Below are positions 46,758-55,725 of a DNA stretch of 64,000 nucleotides, piece after piece; positions within the stretch are counted from its first letter, which is position 1; every line of letters starts with the position of its first letter. The stretch spans positions 2,165,501-2,229,500 of the forward strand of contig NZ_CP119075.1 in the NCBI RefSeq assembly GCF_029023725.1. Reading direction: 5' to 3'. The notes below the pieces were generated by a model. It was given only the letters and a program-made list of their open reading frames with translations, did not search any database and was not told the DNA's origin. A program made the translations under genes and the position numbers. Source of the stretch: Synoicihabitans lomoniglobus (lineage in GTDB: Bacteria > Verrucomicrobiota > Verrucomicrobiia > Opitutales > Opitutaceae).

Positions 46758-49700
46758 GTGAAGATACGCTCAATCCCTCCGCTCCTCGCCACCCTTCTCA
46801 CCTCGCTCACGCTTCTCGCCAGCGTGCCGCCCCCGCCTCAACTCGAGTTGGAGGATTTCGAACGCCTCCCCGAACCGGTGATGACCCCGGCCTCGCCGGC
46901 TGCCGAACGCGCCATCTCGCAATTCCGCGCCCCGGAAAATTTCGAAATCAAACTGTGGGCAGCCGAGCCCATGCTCTCCAACCCGGTCGCATTTGATTTC
47001 GACGAGCAAGGTCGCCTCTTCGTGGCGGAAACGCACCGCTACCGCTCGAGCGTTCTCGATATCCGCGGTTACATGGGAATGCTCGAAAACGAACTCGCCG
47101 CCGAAACGATCGAGGATCGATTGCGCTACACCGATGCGATCTTTGGCGAGGAATCCGCGCAGCTCGCGATCGAAACCGAAGTGGTCCGGCTGATCCAAGA
47201 CACCGACGGCGACGGGGTCGCGGATGACAGCCGCGTGTTTGCCGATGGTTTCAATTCGAAACTCGATGGCATCGCCTCCGGGGTGCTCGCTCATCGCGGC
47301 AAGGTGTGGTTCACCAACATTCCCAGCCTGTGGCAGTTCGACACCGACGCCGAGGGCACCACCGAAACCGCCCGCCATGAATTGCTGCGCGGCTTCGGCG
47401 TGCGTTTTGGCTACACCGGTCATGACCTGCACGGCTTGATCCTTGGTCCGGACGGGAAACTGTATTTTTCCATTGGCGACCGATCGACCAATGTCACCGC
47501 CCCCGACGGCAACCACGTCAAGGTGCTCGATCAGGGCGCAGTCTTTCGCGCCAACCCCGACGGCTCCGAAATGGAAGTCGTCGCCACCGGCCTCCGCAAT
47601 CCCCAGGAACTGGCGTTCGACGAATACGGTGATCTGCTCACCGGCGACAACGACTGCGACAATGGTGACCTGGAACGTCTGGTGCATGTCGTTGAGGGCG
47701 GTGACTACGGCTGGCGGGTCGGTTACCAATTTGCGCCGCTGGGCCGTGCTGGTCCGTGGATGAGCGACGATCTGTGGAAACCGGATTTCCCGGGTCGTCC
47801 CGCTTACCTGTTGCCCGCCGTCGCCAACATCGAAGACGGCCCGTCCGGCATCACCTATTATCCCGGCACCGGATTTTCGTCCGACTACGACCAGACGCTT
47901 TTCATCACCCACTTCAAAGGCAACGTCGCTCGCTCCGGCGTCCAAGCTTACAAACTCGAACGCACGGGGGCTTCGTTTAAAGTCGTTTCGAGCGAGCCCT
48001 TCATCTGGGGCATGTTGCCGACCGACGTCACGTTTGCGCCGGACGGCAAATTCTACTTCGTCGACTGGGTCGTTGGTTGGCCGAAATCCAGCATGGGCCG
48101 CGTCTACTCGATGAGCCCGAAGAATCGGCCGGCGGCCGAAGTTGCCCTTTCCCGCGAGGTAACAACCCTTATTGGCGGGGGTATCCAATCGGCTGCGACG
48201 CCGGCCCTGTTGAAGCTGTTGGCTCACCGCGACCAACGCGTGCGCACCGAGGCGCAATTTGAAATCGTCGAGCGCGGTGCCGCCCATATCCCCGCCCTCC
48301 AGCAAATGGTCGCCGACCCGCAGGCTCCGCAACTCGCCCGCCTGCACGCACTCTGGGGACTCAGCCAACTCCAACGCGTGGCGCCCACCGCCCTCTCCAC
48401 CCTCGCCGCCGCGTTGACCGATAACGATAACGAAGTCCGCGCCCAAGCGGCCAAGGTCGCCGGTGACCTGCACCAATCCACGCAATACGATGCATTGATT
48501 GCCGCCCTCCGGGATTCGTCTCCCCGGGTCCGCTTCTTTGCCGCCCAGTCCCTCGGTAAACTGGACCAATCCGCCGCCGCCCCGGCTCTGCTGGACCTGC
48601 TGCGTCGCAACAACAACGCGGATCTCTACATCCGCCACGCCGCCACCCACGCCTTGGTGCAGCTCGACAATCGCGCAGCCTTGGTCGCCGCCGAAAAGGA
48701 TCCGTCCGCGGCCGTTCGCCTGGGCGTGATCCTGGCTTACCGTCACCTCGACGAACCGCGTATCGCCAATTTTCTGACCGATGCCGATCCGTATCTCGTG
48801 CGCGAGACCGCGCTCGCCATCAACGATGGTCCGGTGAAAGCCGCGCGGCCCGCACTCGCCGCCCTGCTCGGCTCCGGTGATCTCGAAGACATCCCATTGC
48901 AGCATCGCATTATCAACGCCCGGCATCGCCTCGGGCGACCCCAGGACGCCGCGGCATTGGCCGATTTTGCCGCGCGCTCCGATGTGCCGGACGAACTGCG
49001 CGAAGAAGCGCTGTATCAACTTTCCACCTGGCCCGAACCGTTCCAACGGGATCGCCTCGTCGGCGTCTACCGCCCCCTGCCCAACCGTGACGCCGCCCCG
49101 GCCATGGCCGCACTGGAGAGCCAACTGTCCCGCCTGCTCGACGGCACCAGCGACTCCCTCAAACGCGCCGTGCTCACCGCCGCCCTCCAACTCGAAGCCT
49201 CGGGCACGCTCCCGCAAATTCGAGCCATCGTCGCCGATGCCACGGCGAGCGGCGAAGTGCGTGCCGTCGCCCTCAACGTGCTCGACGAACTCGGCGACAG
49301 TGAGCTCATCACCTCCGTGAAACGGGCAGGCGTATCCGACTCCAGCGAACTTCGCATGGCCACGCTGCCGATTCTCGCCCGCCTTTCGCCCCAGGAAGCC
49401 CTGCCCGTGCTGTCTCGCATGGCCGGCTCCGCTCACGGCACCGAACAACAGGCCGCCTTCAAGGCCATCGCCGAACTCGATGATCCCGCCGCCGGCGAAC
49501 TGTTGATCGATGCCTTGGCTCAACTGCGCGCGGGCGAGATCCCTTACATTGCCCAGTTCGAACTTCTCGATGCCGCCGAAGCGTCAACCTCTCCCGCCGT
49601 GCAGTCCGCCGTCGCCGAGCTCAAGGCGCATTGGACGGCCACCGGCGACACCCTCGCGCCTTTCCGCGGCGCCTTGGAAGGCGGCGACGGTCGCAAAGGC

Positions 49701-50162
49701 TGGCGCCTGTTCAATCAACATCCCGTGCTCGCCTGCACCCGTTGTCACAAAACCAACGGCGAAGGCGGCGAGGCCGGACCTGACCTGACCACCATCGCGG
49801 CGTCGCAATCGGCTGAATACATTCTCGAATCCATCATCGAACCCAACGCCGCCATCGCGCCGGGATTTGATGTCGTCGCCTTCACCCTCAAGGATGGAGA
49901 CTTCGTCGCGGGCACAATTGCCGAGGAAACCGCCGAGCGGATCGTGGTGTGGGATGCCATGGGCGAAAAACAGGAGATCAATCCCGCCAATGTGGTCGAA
50001 CGCGCCGGCGCTCCGTCCAGTATGCCTCCAATTTTCGGCCTCGTGCTCAAGCGCGACGAACTGCGCGACCTCATGGCCTTCATGCGCAATTTGAAGCCCC
50101 GGGACTTGCCCAGCGAAGAAGAAGGCGGCGAAGCCCCCCGGGCGACCCACGGGGAGTTGTAA
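46758..50162 (+). CDS. PVC-type membrane-bound dehydrogenase: beta-propeller, HEAT repeats and c-type haem domain
   Basis: 1134 residues from a GTG at 46758; the N-terminus KIRSIPPLLATLLTSLTLLAS is a signal peptide. Residues ~45-470 form an NHL/PQQ-glucose-dehydrogenase-like propeller (PVAFDFDEQGRLFVAE, DTDGDGVAD, GVRFGYTGHDLHGLILGPDGKLYFSIGDRS, ATGLRNPQELAFDEYGDLLTGDND). Residues ~475-900 are HEAT repeats (ALLKLLAHRDQRVRTEAQFE, VRFFAAQSLGKLDQSAAAPALLDLL). A CTRCH haem-binding motif at ~992 starts a PVC-specific cytochrome domain (GPDLTTIAASQSAEYILESIIEPNAAIAPG). It is thought to oxidise sugars or other carbohydrates at the envelope; substrate unproved. It probably works with the Tat isomerase upstream. 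Confidence 0.92.
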   Translation: MKIRSIPPLLATLLTSLTLLASVPPPPQLELEDFERLPEPVMTPASPAAERAISQFRAPENFEIKLWAAEPMLSNPVAFDFDEQGRLFVAETHRYRSSVLDIRGYMGMLENELAAETIEDRLRYTDAIFGEESAQLAIETEVVRLIQDTDGDGVADDSRVFADGFNSKLDGIASGVLAHRGKVWFTNIPSLWQFDTDAEGTTETARHELLRGFGVRFGYTGHDLHGLILGPDGKLYFSIGDRSTNVTAPDGNHVKVLDQGAVFRANPDGSEMEVVATGLRNPQELAFDEYGDLLTGDNDCDNGDLERLVHVVEGGDYGWRVGYQFAPLGRAGPWMSDDLWKPDFPGRPAYLLPAVANIEDGPSGITYYPGTGFSSDYDQTLFITHFKGNVARSGVQAYKLERTGASFKVVSSEPFIWGMLPTDVTFAPDGKFYFVDWVVGWPKSSMGRVYSMSPKNRPAAEVALSREVTTLIGGGIQSAATPALLKLLAHRDQRVRTEAQFEIVERGAAHIPALQQMVADPQAPQLARLHALWGLSQLQRVAPTALSTLAAALTDNDNEVRAQAAKVAGDLHQSTQYDALIAALRDSSPRVRFFAAQSLGKLDQSAAAPALLDLLRRNNNADLYIRHAATHALVQLDNRAALVAAEKDPSAAVRLGVILAYRHLDEPRIANFLTDADPYLVRETALAINDGPVKAARPALAALLGSGDLEDIPLQHRIINARHRLGRPQDAAALADFAARSDVPDELREEALYQLSTWPEPFQRDRLVGVYRPLPNRDAAPAMAALESQLSRLLDGTSDSLKRAVLTAALQLEASGTLPQIRAIVADATASGEVRAVALNVLDELGDSELITSVKRAGVSDSSELRMATLPILARLSPQEALPVLSRMAGSAHGTEQQAAFKAIAELDDPAAGELLIDALAQLRAGEIPYIAQFELLDAAEASTSPAVQSAVAELKAHWTATGDTLAPFRGALEGGDGRKGWRLFNQHPVLACTRCHKTNGEGGEAGPDLTTIAASQSAEYILESIIEPNAAIAPGFDVVAFTLKDGDFVAGTIAEETAERIVVWDAMGEKQEINPANVVERAGAPSSMPPIFGLVLKRDELRDLMAFMRNLKPRDLPSEEEGGEAPRATHGEL

Positions 50163-50179
50163 CCCCTGAATTAGCGACC

Positions 50180-50203
50180 GTGACCGCGAACAAACGCGGT
50201 CAC
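50180..50203 (+). terminator. Hairpin after the PVC haem gene
   Basis: Nine-bp arms GTGACCGCG / CGCGGTCAC with AACAAA loop, 17 bp after the stop. No T-run, so either a weak terminator or an RNA-stabilising hairpin. Confidence 0.55.
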
Positions 50204-50246
50204 TGAAAGATTCCGGGTTCGGTATGCGTTACAAGGGGCATACCGT

Positions 50247-50966
50247 ATGGCCGAACTCGAATCTTCCTCCAATCGCCTGCTTTCGCTGGCGGCCAATGAA
50301 CGTCCTCAGGAACGCCTTGAGCGTCAGGGGCCCAGTGTCCTCAGCGACGGTGAATTGCTCGCCATGCTGCTGCGCAGCGGCACCTCGGGACGCGATGTGC
50401 TCACGGTCGCCCAAGGGTTGATCGCTAATGCCGGGTCACTCGCCGGGCTCACCCGTTGGACGCTGAAGGATTTCACCCGTCACAAAGGCGTCGGACACGT
50501 GAAGGCGTTGCAGTTGCTGACGGTTATGGAAATCGCCCGCCGCGTCGTGCTTTCCGAAAACGCACTGCCGCCGGTATTGGAGAATCCGCAATCGATCGCC
50601 GAATTTTGCCGCCCCCACGCCATGGGTCTGGCGGTTGAAAAATTCTGGGTGTTGTCCCTGAATCGCAAAAATCGCCTCATTCGTCGCACGGAGGTCACCT
50701 CCGGCACCGCGGGGAGCACCTTGGTCCATCCACGGGAAGTTTTTCGCGAAGCGATCAAGGAAGCGGCCTCAGCGGTCGTATGTGTGCACAACCACCCCAG
50801 CGGAGATCCCGCGCCCAGCGCCGCCGACATCCGCGTGACGCGGGTGCTGCGGGAAGCCGCCCAAACCATCCAGATAGACCTTCTCGATCACATCATCATC
50901 GGCTCTCCCGCGGCGGACCCGGTGGGCTTGGGGCACTACAGTTTTCGCGATGCCGGCGTCCTCTAG
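50247..50966 (+). CDS. radC: RadC/YeeS-type JAB-domain protein
   Basis: 239 residues. An N-terminal helical region with UPF0758 features (RPQERLERQGPSVLSDGELLAMLLRSGTSGRDVLTVAQGLI) precedes a JAB/MPN metallo-domain. Its metal site reads HNHPSGDPAPSAAD at ~181-194 (His-x-His and Asp). The family was named for a supposed role in DNA repair, but its biochemical function is not established. Its ATG follows 87 bp after the previous stop, with an AAGGGGCATACC stretch upstream that includes an AGGGG ribosome-binding site. Single gene ahead of tRNA-Tyr. Confidence 0.93.
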   Translation: MAELESSSNRLLSLAANERPQERLERQGPSVLSDGELLAMLLRSGTSGRDVLTVAQGLIANAGSLAGLTRWTLKDFTRHKGVGHVKALQLLTVMEIARRVVLSENALPPVLENPQSIAEFCRPHAMGLAVEKFWVLSLNRKNRLIRRTEVTSGTAGSTLVHPREVFREAIKEAASAVVCVHNHPSGDPAPSAADIRVTRVLREAAQTIQIDLLDHIIIGSPAADPVGLGHYSFRDAGVL

Positions 50967-51113
50967 CGGAAAAATGACGGAAATGGAGCGCGATGAGGGA
51001 GAATAATTGAAGTCGAAAACGAAGAAAATTCGGTGGTTTACGGGGCGTGGCAAAAAGGGACGAAAAAATCCCTTGAACTTTGTCCGTCCGACCATGAACT
51101 ACGCCGTTCCTCT

Positions 51114-51180
<67 letters not shown>

Positions 51181-51199
<19 letters not shown>

Positions 51200-51429
51200 C
51201 TTTTAAACCCTCGATTTTGTTCGAGGGTTTTTTAGTGCCCGTATCCTCACAACATGACCACCCCAGAGGTGGATGAGAACCATCAGGTTCGACGAAGGTC
51301 CCACTCAAGGGACCGAAGATGGGGCGCCCCAGCGGGGCGGTGCGCAGCACTTGGCCTCCGGCCAACCCAATCCACCTCCCACCACCACTTTTAAACCCTC
51401 GATTTCGTTCGAGGGTTTTTTAGTGCCCG
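51181..51429 (+). repeat. 188-bp-spaced duplication of the tRNA-Tyr 3' end and terminator
   Basis: Block 1 (51181-51241) begins in the T-loop of the tRNA. Block 2 (51369-51429) repeats all 61 bp with one mismatch in the terminator loop: the tRNA 3' end with CCA, spacer, hairpin, T-run and TTTAGTGCCCG. The 127 bp between the blocks hold short GC palindromes (GGGGCGCCCC, CAGCGGGGCG) and no gene. The second terminator spans 51393-51421. Confidence 0.92.
51205..51233 (+). terminator. tRNA-Tyr terminator
   Basis: Ten-bp stem AAACCCTCGA / TCGAGGGTTT, TTTTGT loop and further T residues, 5 bp after the CCA. Confidence 0.9.
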
Positions 51430-51479
51430 AGGCACTACAGCTGAATTTCACAGGAGGCAACAGAGGCGAACAGAGCCGT

Positions 51480-51930
51480 CAGCCAGTTGTGTTTTTTACA
51501 GAAGAAAACGAAGGTCACAAAGCCACGCCACCTCCTTCGTTCTCTTCGTTGCCTTCTGTAAAACCAGCCCGCTGACGGCTCCGTTTAACTCTGTTCTCTC
51601 CTGTAAAACCACGCCCTCCTCCAGCCGAATTGGCACAGAAGAAACGAAGCGCACAAAGCCACGCCCCCGCTGCGCCTCCGGCTTCGTTCTCTTCGTTGCC
51701 TTCTGTAAAACCAGCCCCCTGACGGCTCCGTTTAACTCTGTTCCCTCCTGTAAAACCACGCCCTCCTCCAGCCGAATTGGCACAGAAGAAAACGAAGGTC
51801 ACAAAGCCACGCCTCCGCTGCGCCTCCTCCTTCGTTCTCTTCGTTGCCTTCTGTAAAACCAGCCCGCTGACGGCTCCGTTTAACGCTGTTCTCTCCTGTA
51901 AAACCTGCCTGCTGACGGCTCGATTTAGCG
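51480..51930. repeat. Minisatellite-like tandem repeat, three units of ~137-147 bp
   Basis: Units start with CAGAAGAAAACGAAGGTCAC (or the GAAACGAAGCGCAC variant) at 51499, 51636 and 51783. They continue through AAAGCCACGCC, TTCGTTCTCTTCGTTGCC, TTCTGTAAAACCAGCC and TGACGGCTCCGTTTAAC. Imperfect, with small insertions. Several frames stay open by chance on the minus strand, but the repeat length is not always a multiple of three and no family motif appears, so I read it as non-coding. It fills the gap between tRNA-Tyr and the next gene. Confidence 0.88.
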
Positions 51931-51973
51931 CCGTTCCCTTGGGTGAGTCTCTCCTCACGCGACCTGGGCGTGT

Positions 51974-53167
51974 CTACATCGTGCTGTGGCCCGAGCCCAT
52001 GACCGTCGTGTCTTTGACTGGGCCTTGGCTCCATTTCTGGGCGCGCAACAGGGGATCGGTGCGCAGTCGTCGGGCAATTTGAGCCGGAGTCGGTTTTCTG
52101 AATTCCTGATCTTTCAGGTAGAAATACATCACGGCCATGGAGTCCTGGTCCACCTCGGTCGTATTGTTGTAGAGCGTTTTGACCTGATATTCATGCGCCT
52201 CGTGCAAGGCGAAGCCGTTGGCATCTGCATAGAACTCGACCGCCTCGAGGCCGATGCCGGTGGTGCGATTTTTCGCTTCGCTGCGGAAAACGGTGCGTCC
52301 CTCGGTGAGATCCACCAGCTCGATGTATTCGGCAAATGGATGCAAATGCACCGCGACGTAGTGCGCCGTGGTGTCGAACGGCAGATTTAGCCAGTTCGTT
52401 GCGAGCGCATGATAGGTGTGTTCACCCGGAGGCACGACCCAGTGCGCGGAAAACTGATTGCCGAACTGGTCGGTATTGGCGGCGTGCGAGGCCGACGTGC
52501 CGATCGCACACGCCGCGCCATGCGTCGCGACGTCGGCCCGGTCGAGTCCCCAGTAACCGCTCTGACCCTCGACCAATACCATGGCCTGTGCCGCACTCAT
52601 GAACAGCGGGGTCATCGGGGTCGTGAGGTTGCGATCACGGACGAATTTGATCGTGATGCGGTGTCGCACTTTCAAATCGATGTCAGGGTCGTTTAAATTC
52701 AACACCTGACTGTTCAGTGTCAGCGGTTGCCACGATACCAAGGGAATACCAAACCCCTCCGGGAAATTCACCTCGAACTGCCCCTGCGACAGGGTGAACA
52801 ACCGCGGGGAGGCGACCTTCTCCCAGGCAAAGAGCTCCCGATACGCCGAGATATCGATATCCAGATTGCTGTGACACATGTATTCCTGGGGCAATAAGGC
52901 GGAACCGTCTGCGTTAACCATCTCCGCCCGGTAGCTCACAAGCCACAGCAATTCAGGTTCTTCGGTTTCGCTGAGAATAAACTGCTGCATCGCCGAAGGC
53001 CCCATCATTGATCGATGGATTTGATCGAGTGTAAACACCGGCGCGAGGATCACCTTTTCCTCCACCACACTCGCGCCCAGACGGGCGCACATCCCAATCA
53101 CGATCAGCAGCAGCAGCGAAACGCGCCCTCGGGAAACAACAAAAACTGAGGCGAACGGATGGGTCAT
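51974..53167 (-). CDS. Secreted protein with a PHM-like (copper type II monooxygenase) C-terminal half
   Basis: 397 residues. An N-terminal signal (VSLLLLIVIGMCARLGAS) indicates export. The C-terminal half resembles the CuM domain of peptidylglycine-monooxygenase-type proteins: HLHP at 274-277 gives a His-x-His pair, followed by YIELVDLTEGRTVF, EYQVKTLYNNTTEVDQDSMAVMYFYL with Met344/347 in the position of the Met ligand. A CHS at ~98-100 and a GEHTYH at ~249 may supply further ligands. This is my reading of the motif pattern; monooxygenase activity is inference and the CuH site is not complete. Single gene; its start region is G+C-rich with no clear promoter. Confidence 0.55.
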   Translation of the reverse strand: MTHPFASVFVVSRGRVSLLLLIVIGMCARLGASVVEEKVILAPVFTLDQIHRSMMGPSAMQQFILSETEEPELLWLVSYRAEMVNADGSALLPQEYMCHSNLDIDISAYRELFAWEKVASPRLFTLSQGQFEVNFPEGFGIPLVSWQPLTLNSQVLNLNDPDIDLKVRHRITIKFVRDRNLTTPMTPLFMSAAQAMVLVEGQSGYWGLDRADVATHGAACAIGTSASHAANTDQFGNQFSAHWVVPPGEHTYHALATNWLNLPFDTTAHYVAVHLHPFAEYIELVDLTEGRTVFRSEAKNRTTGIGLEAVEFYADANGFALHEAHEYQVKTLYNNTTEVDQDSMAVMYFYLKDQEFRKPTPAQIARRLRTDPLLRAQKWSQGPVKDTTVMGSGHSTM

Positions 53168-53401
53168 GGGAATAACGGGGTTCCAGTCGGCATGGGGCCG
53201 CCCCAGCGGCTGGCGGCGGTGGGGGCATCGTGACTACGCCGGAGAAATTGACGAGGTCATTTAAGTTCCGAACCGGTGGGTTTACGCCCTTTTATCAATC
53301 GAGGTAAGAAGTCTCCCCATCGGCGTAACGCGTTTTTTGATGGGAAGGGATCGGGAAACTCACTTACCGTTCCGATGCTCAATTCGCCCCATCCCGACCT
53401 C

Positions 53402-54484
53402 ATGAGCATAACCCCAACAGACCACGCGGTCCGCACGCTGAAAGACGGATACTGGGACCACACCGCGCTGGTGCGGCAGCCCGACGGATCGCTGCGCGTG
53501 CGCAAAAGTAACAAACATCCTACCACCACCTCAGGCCCGTGGGGCACGGAATCCTTGCGACGGGAGATCCGCTACCTGCTCGATTTATCCCCCGGGGACG
53601 CCATCTGCTTTCCGTCGGTTTTACACCATTGGGATACGCTCGGCGACGCGGATGCCGCCGTCGGTTACGAGATGCCCTATTATCCGACGCACCGCGATGC
53701 CGGGGTCTTGGCGCGTGAGGAGCAACTCGACCAGGCAGAGATAGATCGGTTTCAAGACCAATTGGCGGATCTTTTGTTCGGCCACGTGCATGTGCCGGCC
53801 CCGACCGCAGAGTCGTTGAGCCGCCACTTCGATCAAGCCGTGACCAGGGCGTTTGAGGGGTTGAGTGCCGACCCCATGTTGCCCCGTTTGCTGGATGCGG
53901 AGCGACTGACGCTCAATGGCACCGTCATGCGGGGGCCGCGGGCCGCCTGGCAGTTCATCCAGCACGAAACAGACATGTTGGCGGAACTCGACCAAGAGCC
54001 CGGCGTGCGGCTGCACGGCGACTTCTTTCTGGAAAACATCCTGTGGCGTCCACTGTCCCTTCACGACCAAAGCGCGACACCGGCATTGATCATGATCGAT
54101 CCGGTTTCCGTCGCCGGAATCAGCCGCGGTCCGGCGCTGTTCGATCTGGTGAAATACGTGTCCTACGCCAGCGGCGAACTGCTCGCGCTGCGTTCCGAGT
54201 GGGTCGAATTGGACGGGTTTGATGCGACGACCGCAGATCCGGTTTTTAGCTACCGGATCAAGTGGCAGGCCCCTGGCTTGCGGCCTTTCCAAAACCGCGA
54301 CTGGCACAGTCGTTTCACCTCCGCGTATCTCGATCATCATGGTGTCTGGGATCGGCGACGCTACGCGTTGATCGATGGATACTTCAGCGCCGCCATGGCA
54401 CTCAATACCCGGGGGCACCAGCGGCAGGCGCGCCTCTTGAAGGCGACGCTGGAATTCAATCGAGTGCTCGGTCTCGCCGTTTGA
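53402..54484 (+). CDS. Aminoglycoside-phosphotransferase-fold (APH/choline kinase-like) protein
   Basis: 360 residues from the ATG at 53402 (SITPTDHAVRTLKDGYWDHTALVRQ); ATGs at 53375 and 53276 are also in frame. The kinase fold shows a lysine strand (LRVRKSNKHPTTTSGPWGTESLRREIRYL), the catalytic loop HGDFFLENILW (HGDxxxxN) at about 245, and an IDP metal-binding site in MIDPVSVAGISRGPALFDLVKY. Relatives phosphorylate small hydroxyl or amine compounds such as sugars, choline and aminoglycosides; the substrate is not inferable and resistance should not be assumed. Single gene, convergent with the amidase (6 bp apart). Confidence 0.75.
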   Translation: MSITPTDHAVRTLKDGYWDHTALVRQPDGSLRVRKSNKHPTTTSGPWGTESLRREIRYLLDLSPGDAICFPSVLHHWDTLGDADAAVGYEMPYYPTHRDAGVLAREEQLDQAEIDRFQDQLADLLFGHVHVPAPTAESLSRHFDQAVTRAFEGLSADPMLPRLLDAERLTLNGTVMRGPRAAWQFIQHETDMLAELDQEPGVRLHGDFFLENILWRPLSLHDQSATPALIMIDPVSVAGISRGPALFDLVKYVSYASGELLALRSEWVELDGFDATTADPVFSYRIKWQAPGLRPFQNRDWHSRFTSAYLDHHGVWDRRRYALIDGYFSAAMALNTRGHQRQARLLKATLEFNRVLGLAV

Positions 54485-54490
54485 TATCGG

Positions 54491-55684
54491 CTAGTCAATG
54501 GCGGCCTCGGGCAGCAGAGCCCGCGCCCCACCAATCACCCGATCCCACTGCATGGCGGGCCCCGGATCGACTTTGTTGGTCTGCAGATGGAAGTGTCCCA
54601 ACACGCCTTGAAATGCCTTCCATTCCTCTCGCGAGAGCGTGTCGGTGCGCAGCTGACCCTCCGCATCCCGCGGATAGTCGCAGGCCAGATTCGGAAAGAC
54701 CGTGCAGAGCGTCGCGGTGAGTTTGATCAGGGCGGCGTATTGCTCGTGCGTGAAATCATATTGGTAGAACTCGTCGCCGTTGATGGAGCCGCACTGCAAA
54801 TCATCGCGGATCGGACGACCGCTGAATTCCGCAGCGCGCACCGATTCCGGATAAGCGGCTTTCGGTATCGTCAACGCGGTGCGGCCGGTTTCATCCCTCG
54901 CATACCACTCCTCCAGCGGATTGGCCCTCGCCGGGGGATACGCCCCGATGTTGGCAATCTCGATACCGATGGAACGACTGTTGGCAAACGTGGCGTGCCA
55001 CGCCCGTTCCTTGAGATCGATCGTTTGGTAAATGGTGCCATCGACATCCAACATGAAGTGAATGCTGAGACCGCGCTGGTCATGCAGACGTTCGAAGCAA
55101 CGCGCGCTCGTGCCGCTCACATCGTAGTGCAGGACGAATTGATCCACCACGCGTTGCAATGTCGCCAAATCCCACCCGCCGCCGCGCACGCGCTCACGCT
55201 CCGTCGCGGTCAAGACCGCCCCGCGCATGCCATAGCGGTTGGGCGATTCCAACGCGGGGTTATCCTCGACGCTACTCGTCCAATCCGCCCGACTCGCGGA
55301 ACTGAAACGACGCTCCACCCGATAACCATCATACCCGCCTTCATCGACCCACAATACGACGGGCGTGCCCGTGCGAAACAATTGCCCCGCCACCATGATT
55401 TCGTCGCCGTGGCGCGTCACCAACGTCCCGGGAGCGACGCCGGCGGGAATCTCCGCCTCTGGCGAAGGCGTCACGATCTCAGGTTCGACCGCAATCGGCT
55501 CCACGGCGATCGATTCGGCGTCAACGAGAGGCTCCTCGACGGCTGCAACTGTCACCGGGTCGGGTCCTTCCGCCTCGGGTGCCACAGCGGGAGTGGCACA
55601 CCCCGCCAGCAACCCCACGCTCAGCGTCAACCACGACGCTGATCGTCTCCATCCGGACTCAAAGAGGTGGCTCATCCATCGCAT
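54491..55684 (-). CDS. N-acetylmuramoyl-L-alanine amidase (Amidase_2), lipoprotein
   Basis: 397 residues from the ATG at 55684 (or 394 from 55675). The lipobox LLAGC (~25-29 counted from 55684) predicts an outer-membrane or periplasmic lipoprotein. A Pro/Glu/Val-rich linker of about 70 residues leads to an Amidase_2 zinc domain: FVLHYDVSG with a first His, ERAWHATFANSRSIGIEIAN with a second, and GHFHLQTNKVDPGP near the end with the third ligand and active site. It cleaves the amide between muramic acid and the stem peptide in cell-wall turnover or recycling. It follows glpD by 41 bp on the same strand and may be read through from glpKD. Confidence 0.88.
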   Translation of the reverse strand: MRWMSHLFESGWRRSASWLTLSVGLLAGCATPAVAPEAEGPDPVTVAAVEEPLVDAESIAVEPIAVEPEIVTPSPEAEIPAGVAPGTLVTRHGDEIMVAGQLFRTGTPVVLWVDEGGYDGYRVERRFSSASRADWTSSVEDNPALESPNRYGMRGAVLTATERERVRGGGWDLATLQRVVDQFVLHYDVSGTSARCFERLHDQRGLSIHFMLDVDGTIYQTIDLKERAWHATFANSRSIGIEIANIGAYPPARANPLEEWYARDETGRTALTIPKAAYPESVRAAEFSGRPIRDDLQCGSINGDEFYQYDFTHEQYAALIKLTATLCTVFPNLACDYPRDAEGQLRTDTLSREEWKAFQGVLGHFHLQTNKVDPGPAMQWDRVIGGARALLPEAAID

Positions 55685-55725
55685 CGAGGCATGCGAGGCG
55701 CACCGTTCGCGTAAGGCAAGCCGAC

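Noticed and set aside
46770-49523. A 917-codon open frame antisense to the PVC haem gene
   Set aside because: It mirrors a G+C-rich gene whose plus-strand reading has propeller, HEAT and haem motifs; the antisense product is low-complexity with no family features.
51496-51958. Minus-strand open frames across the minisatellite as a repeat protein
   Set aside because: Unit lengths vary and are not all multiples of three, more than one frame stays open, and no start with a ribosome-binding site precedes them.
53402-54484. An antibiotic-resistance aminoglycoside phosphotransferase
   Set aside because: Only the general kinase fold is visible; such proteins are widespread with unrelated substrates and there is no resistance context.
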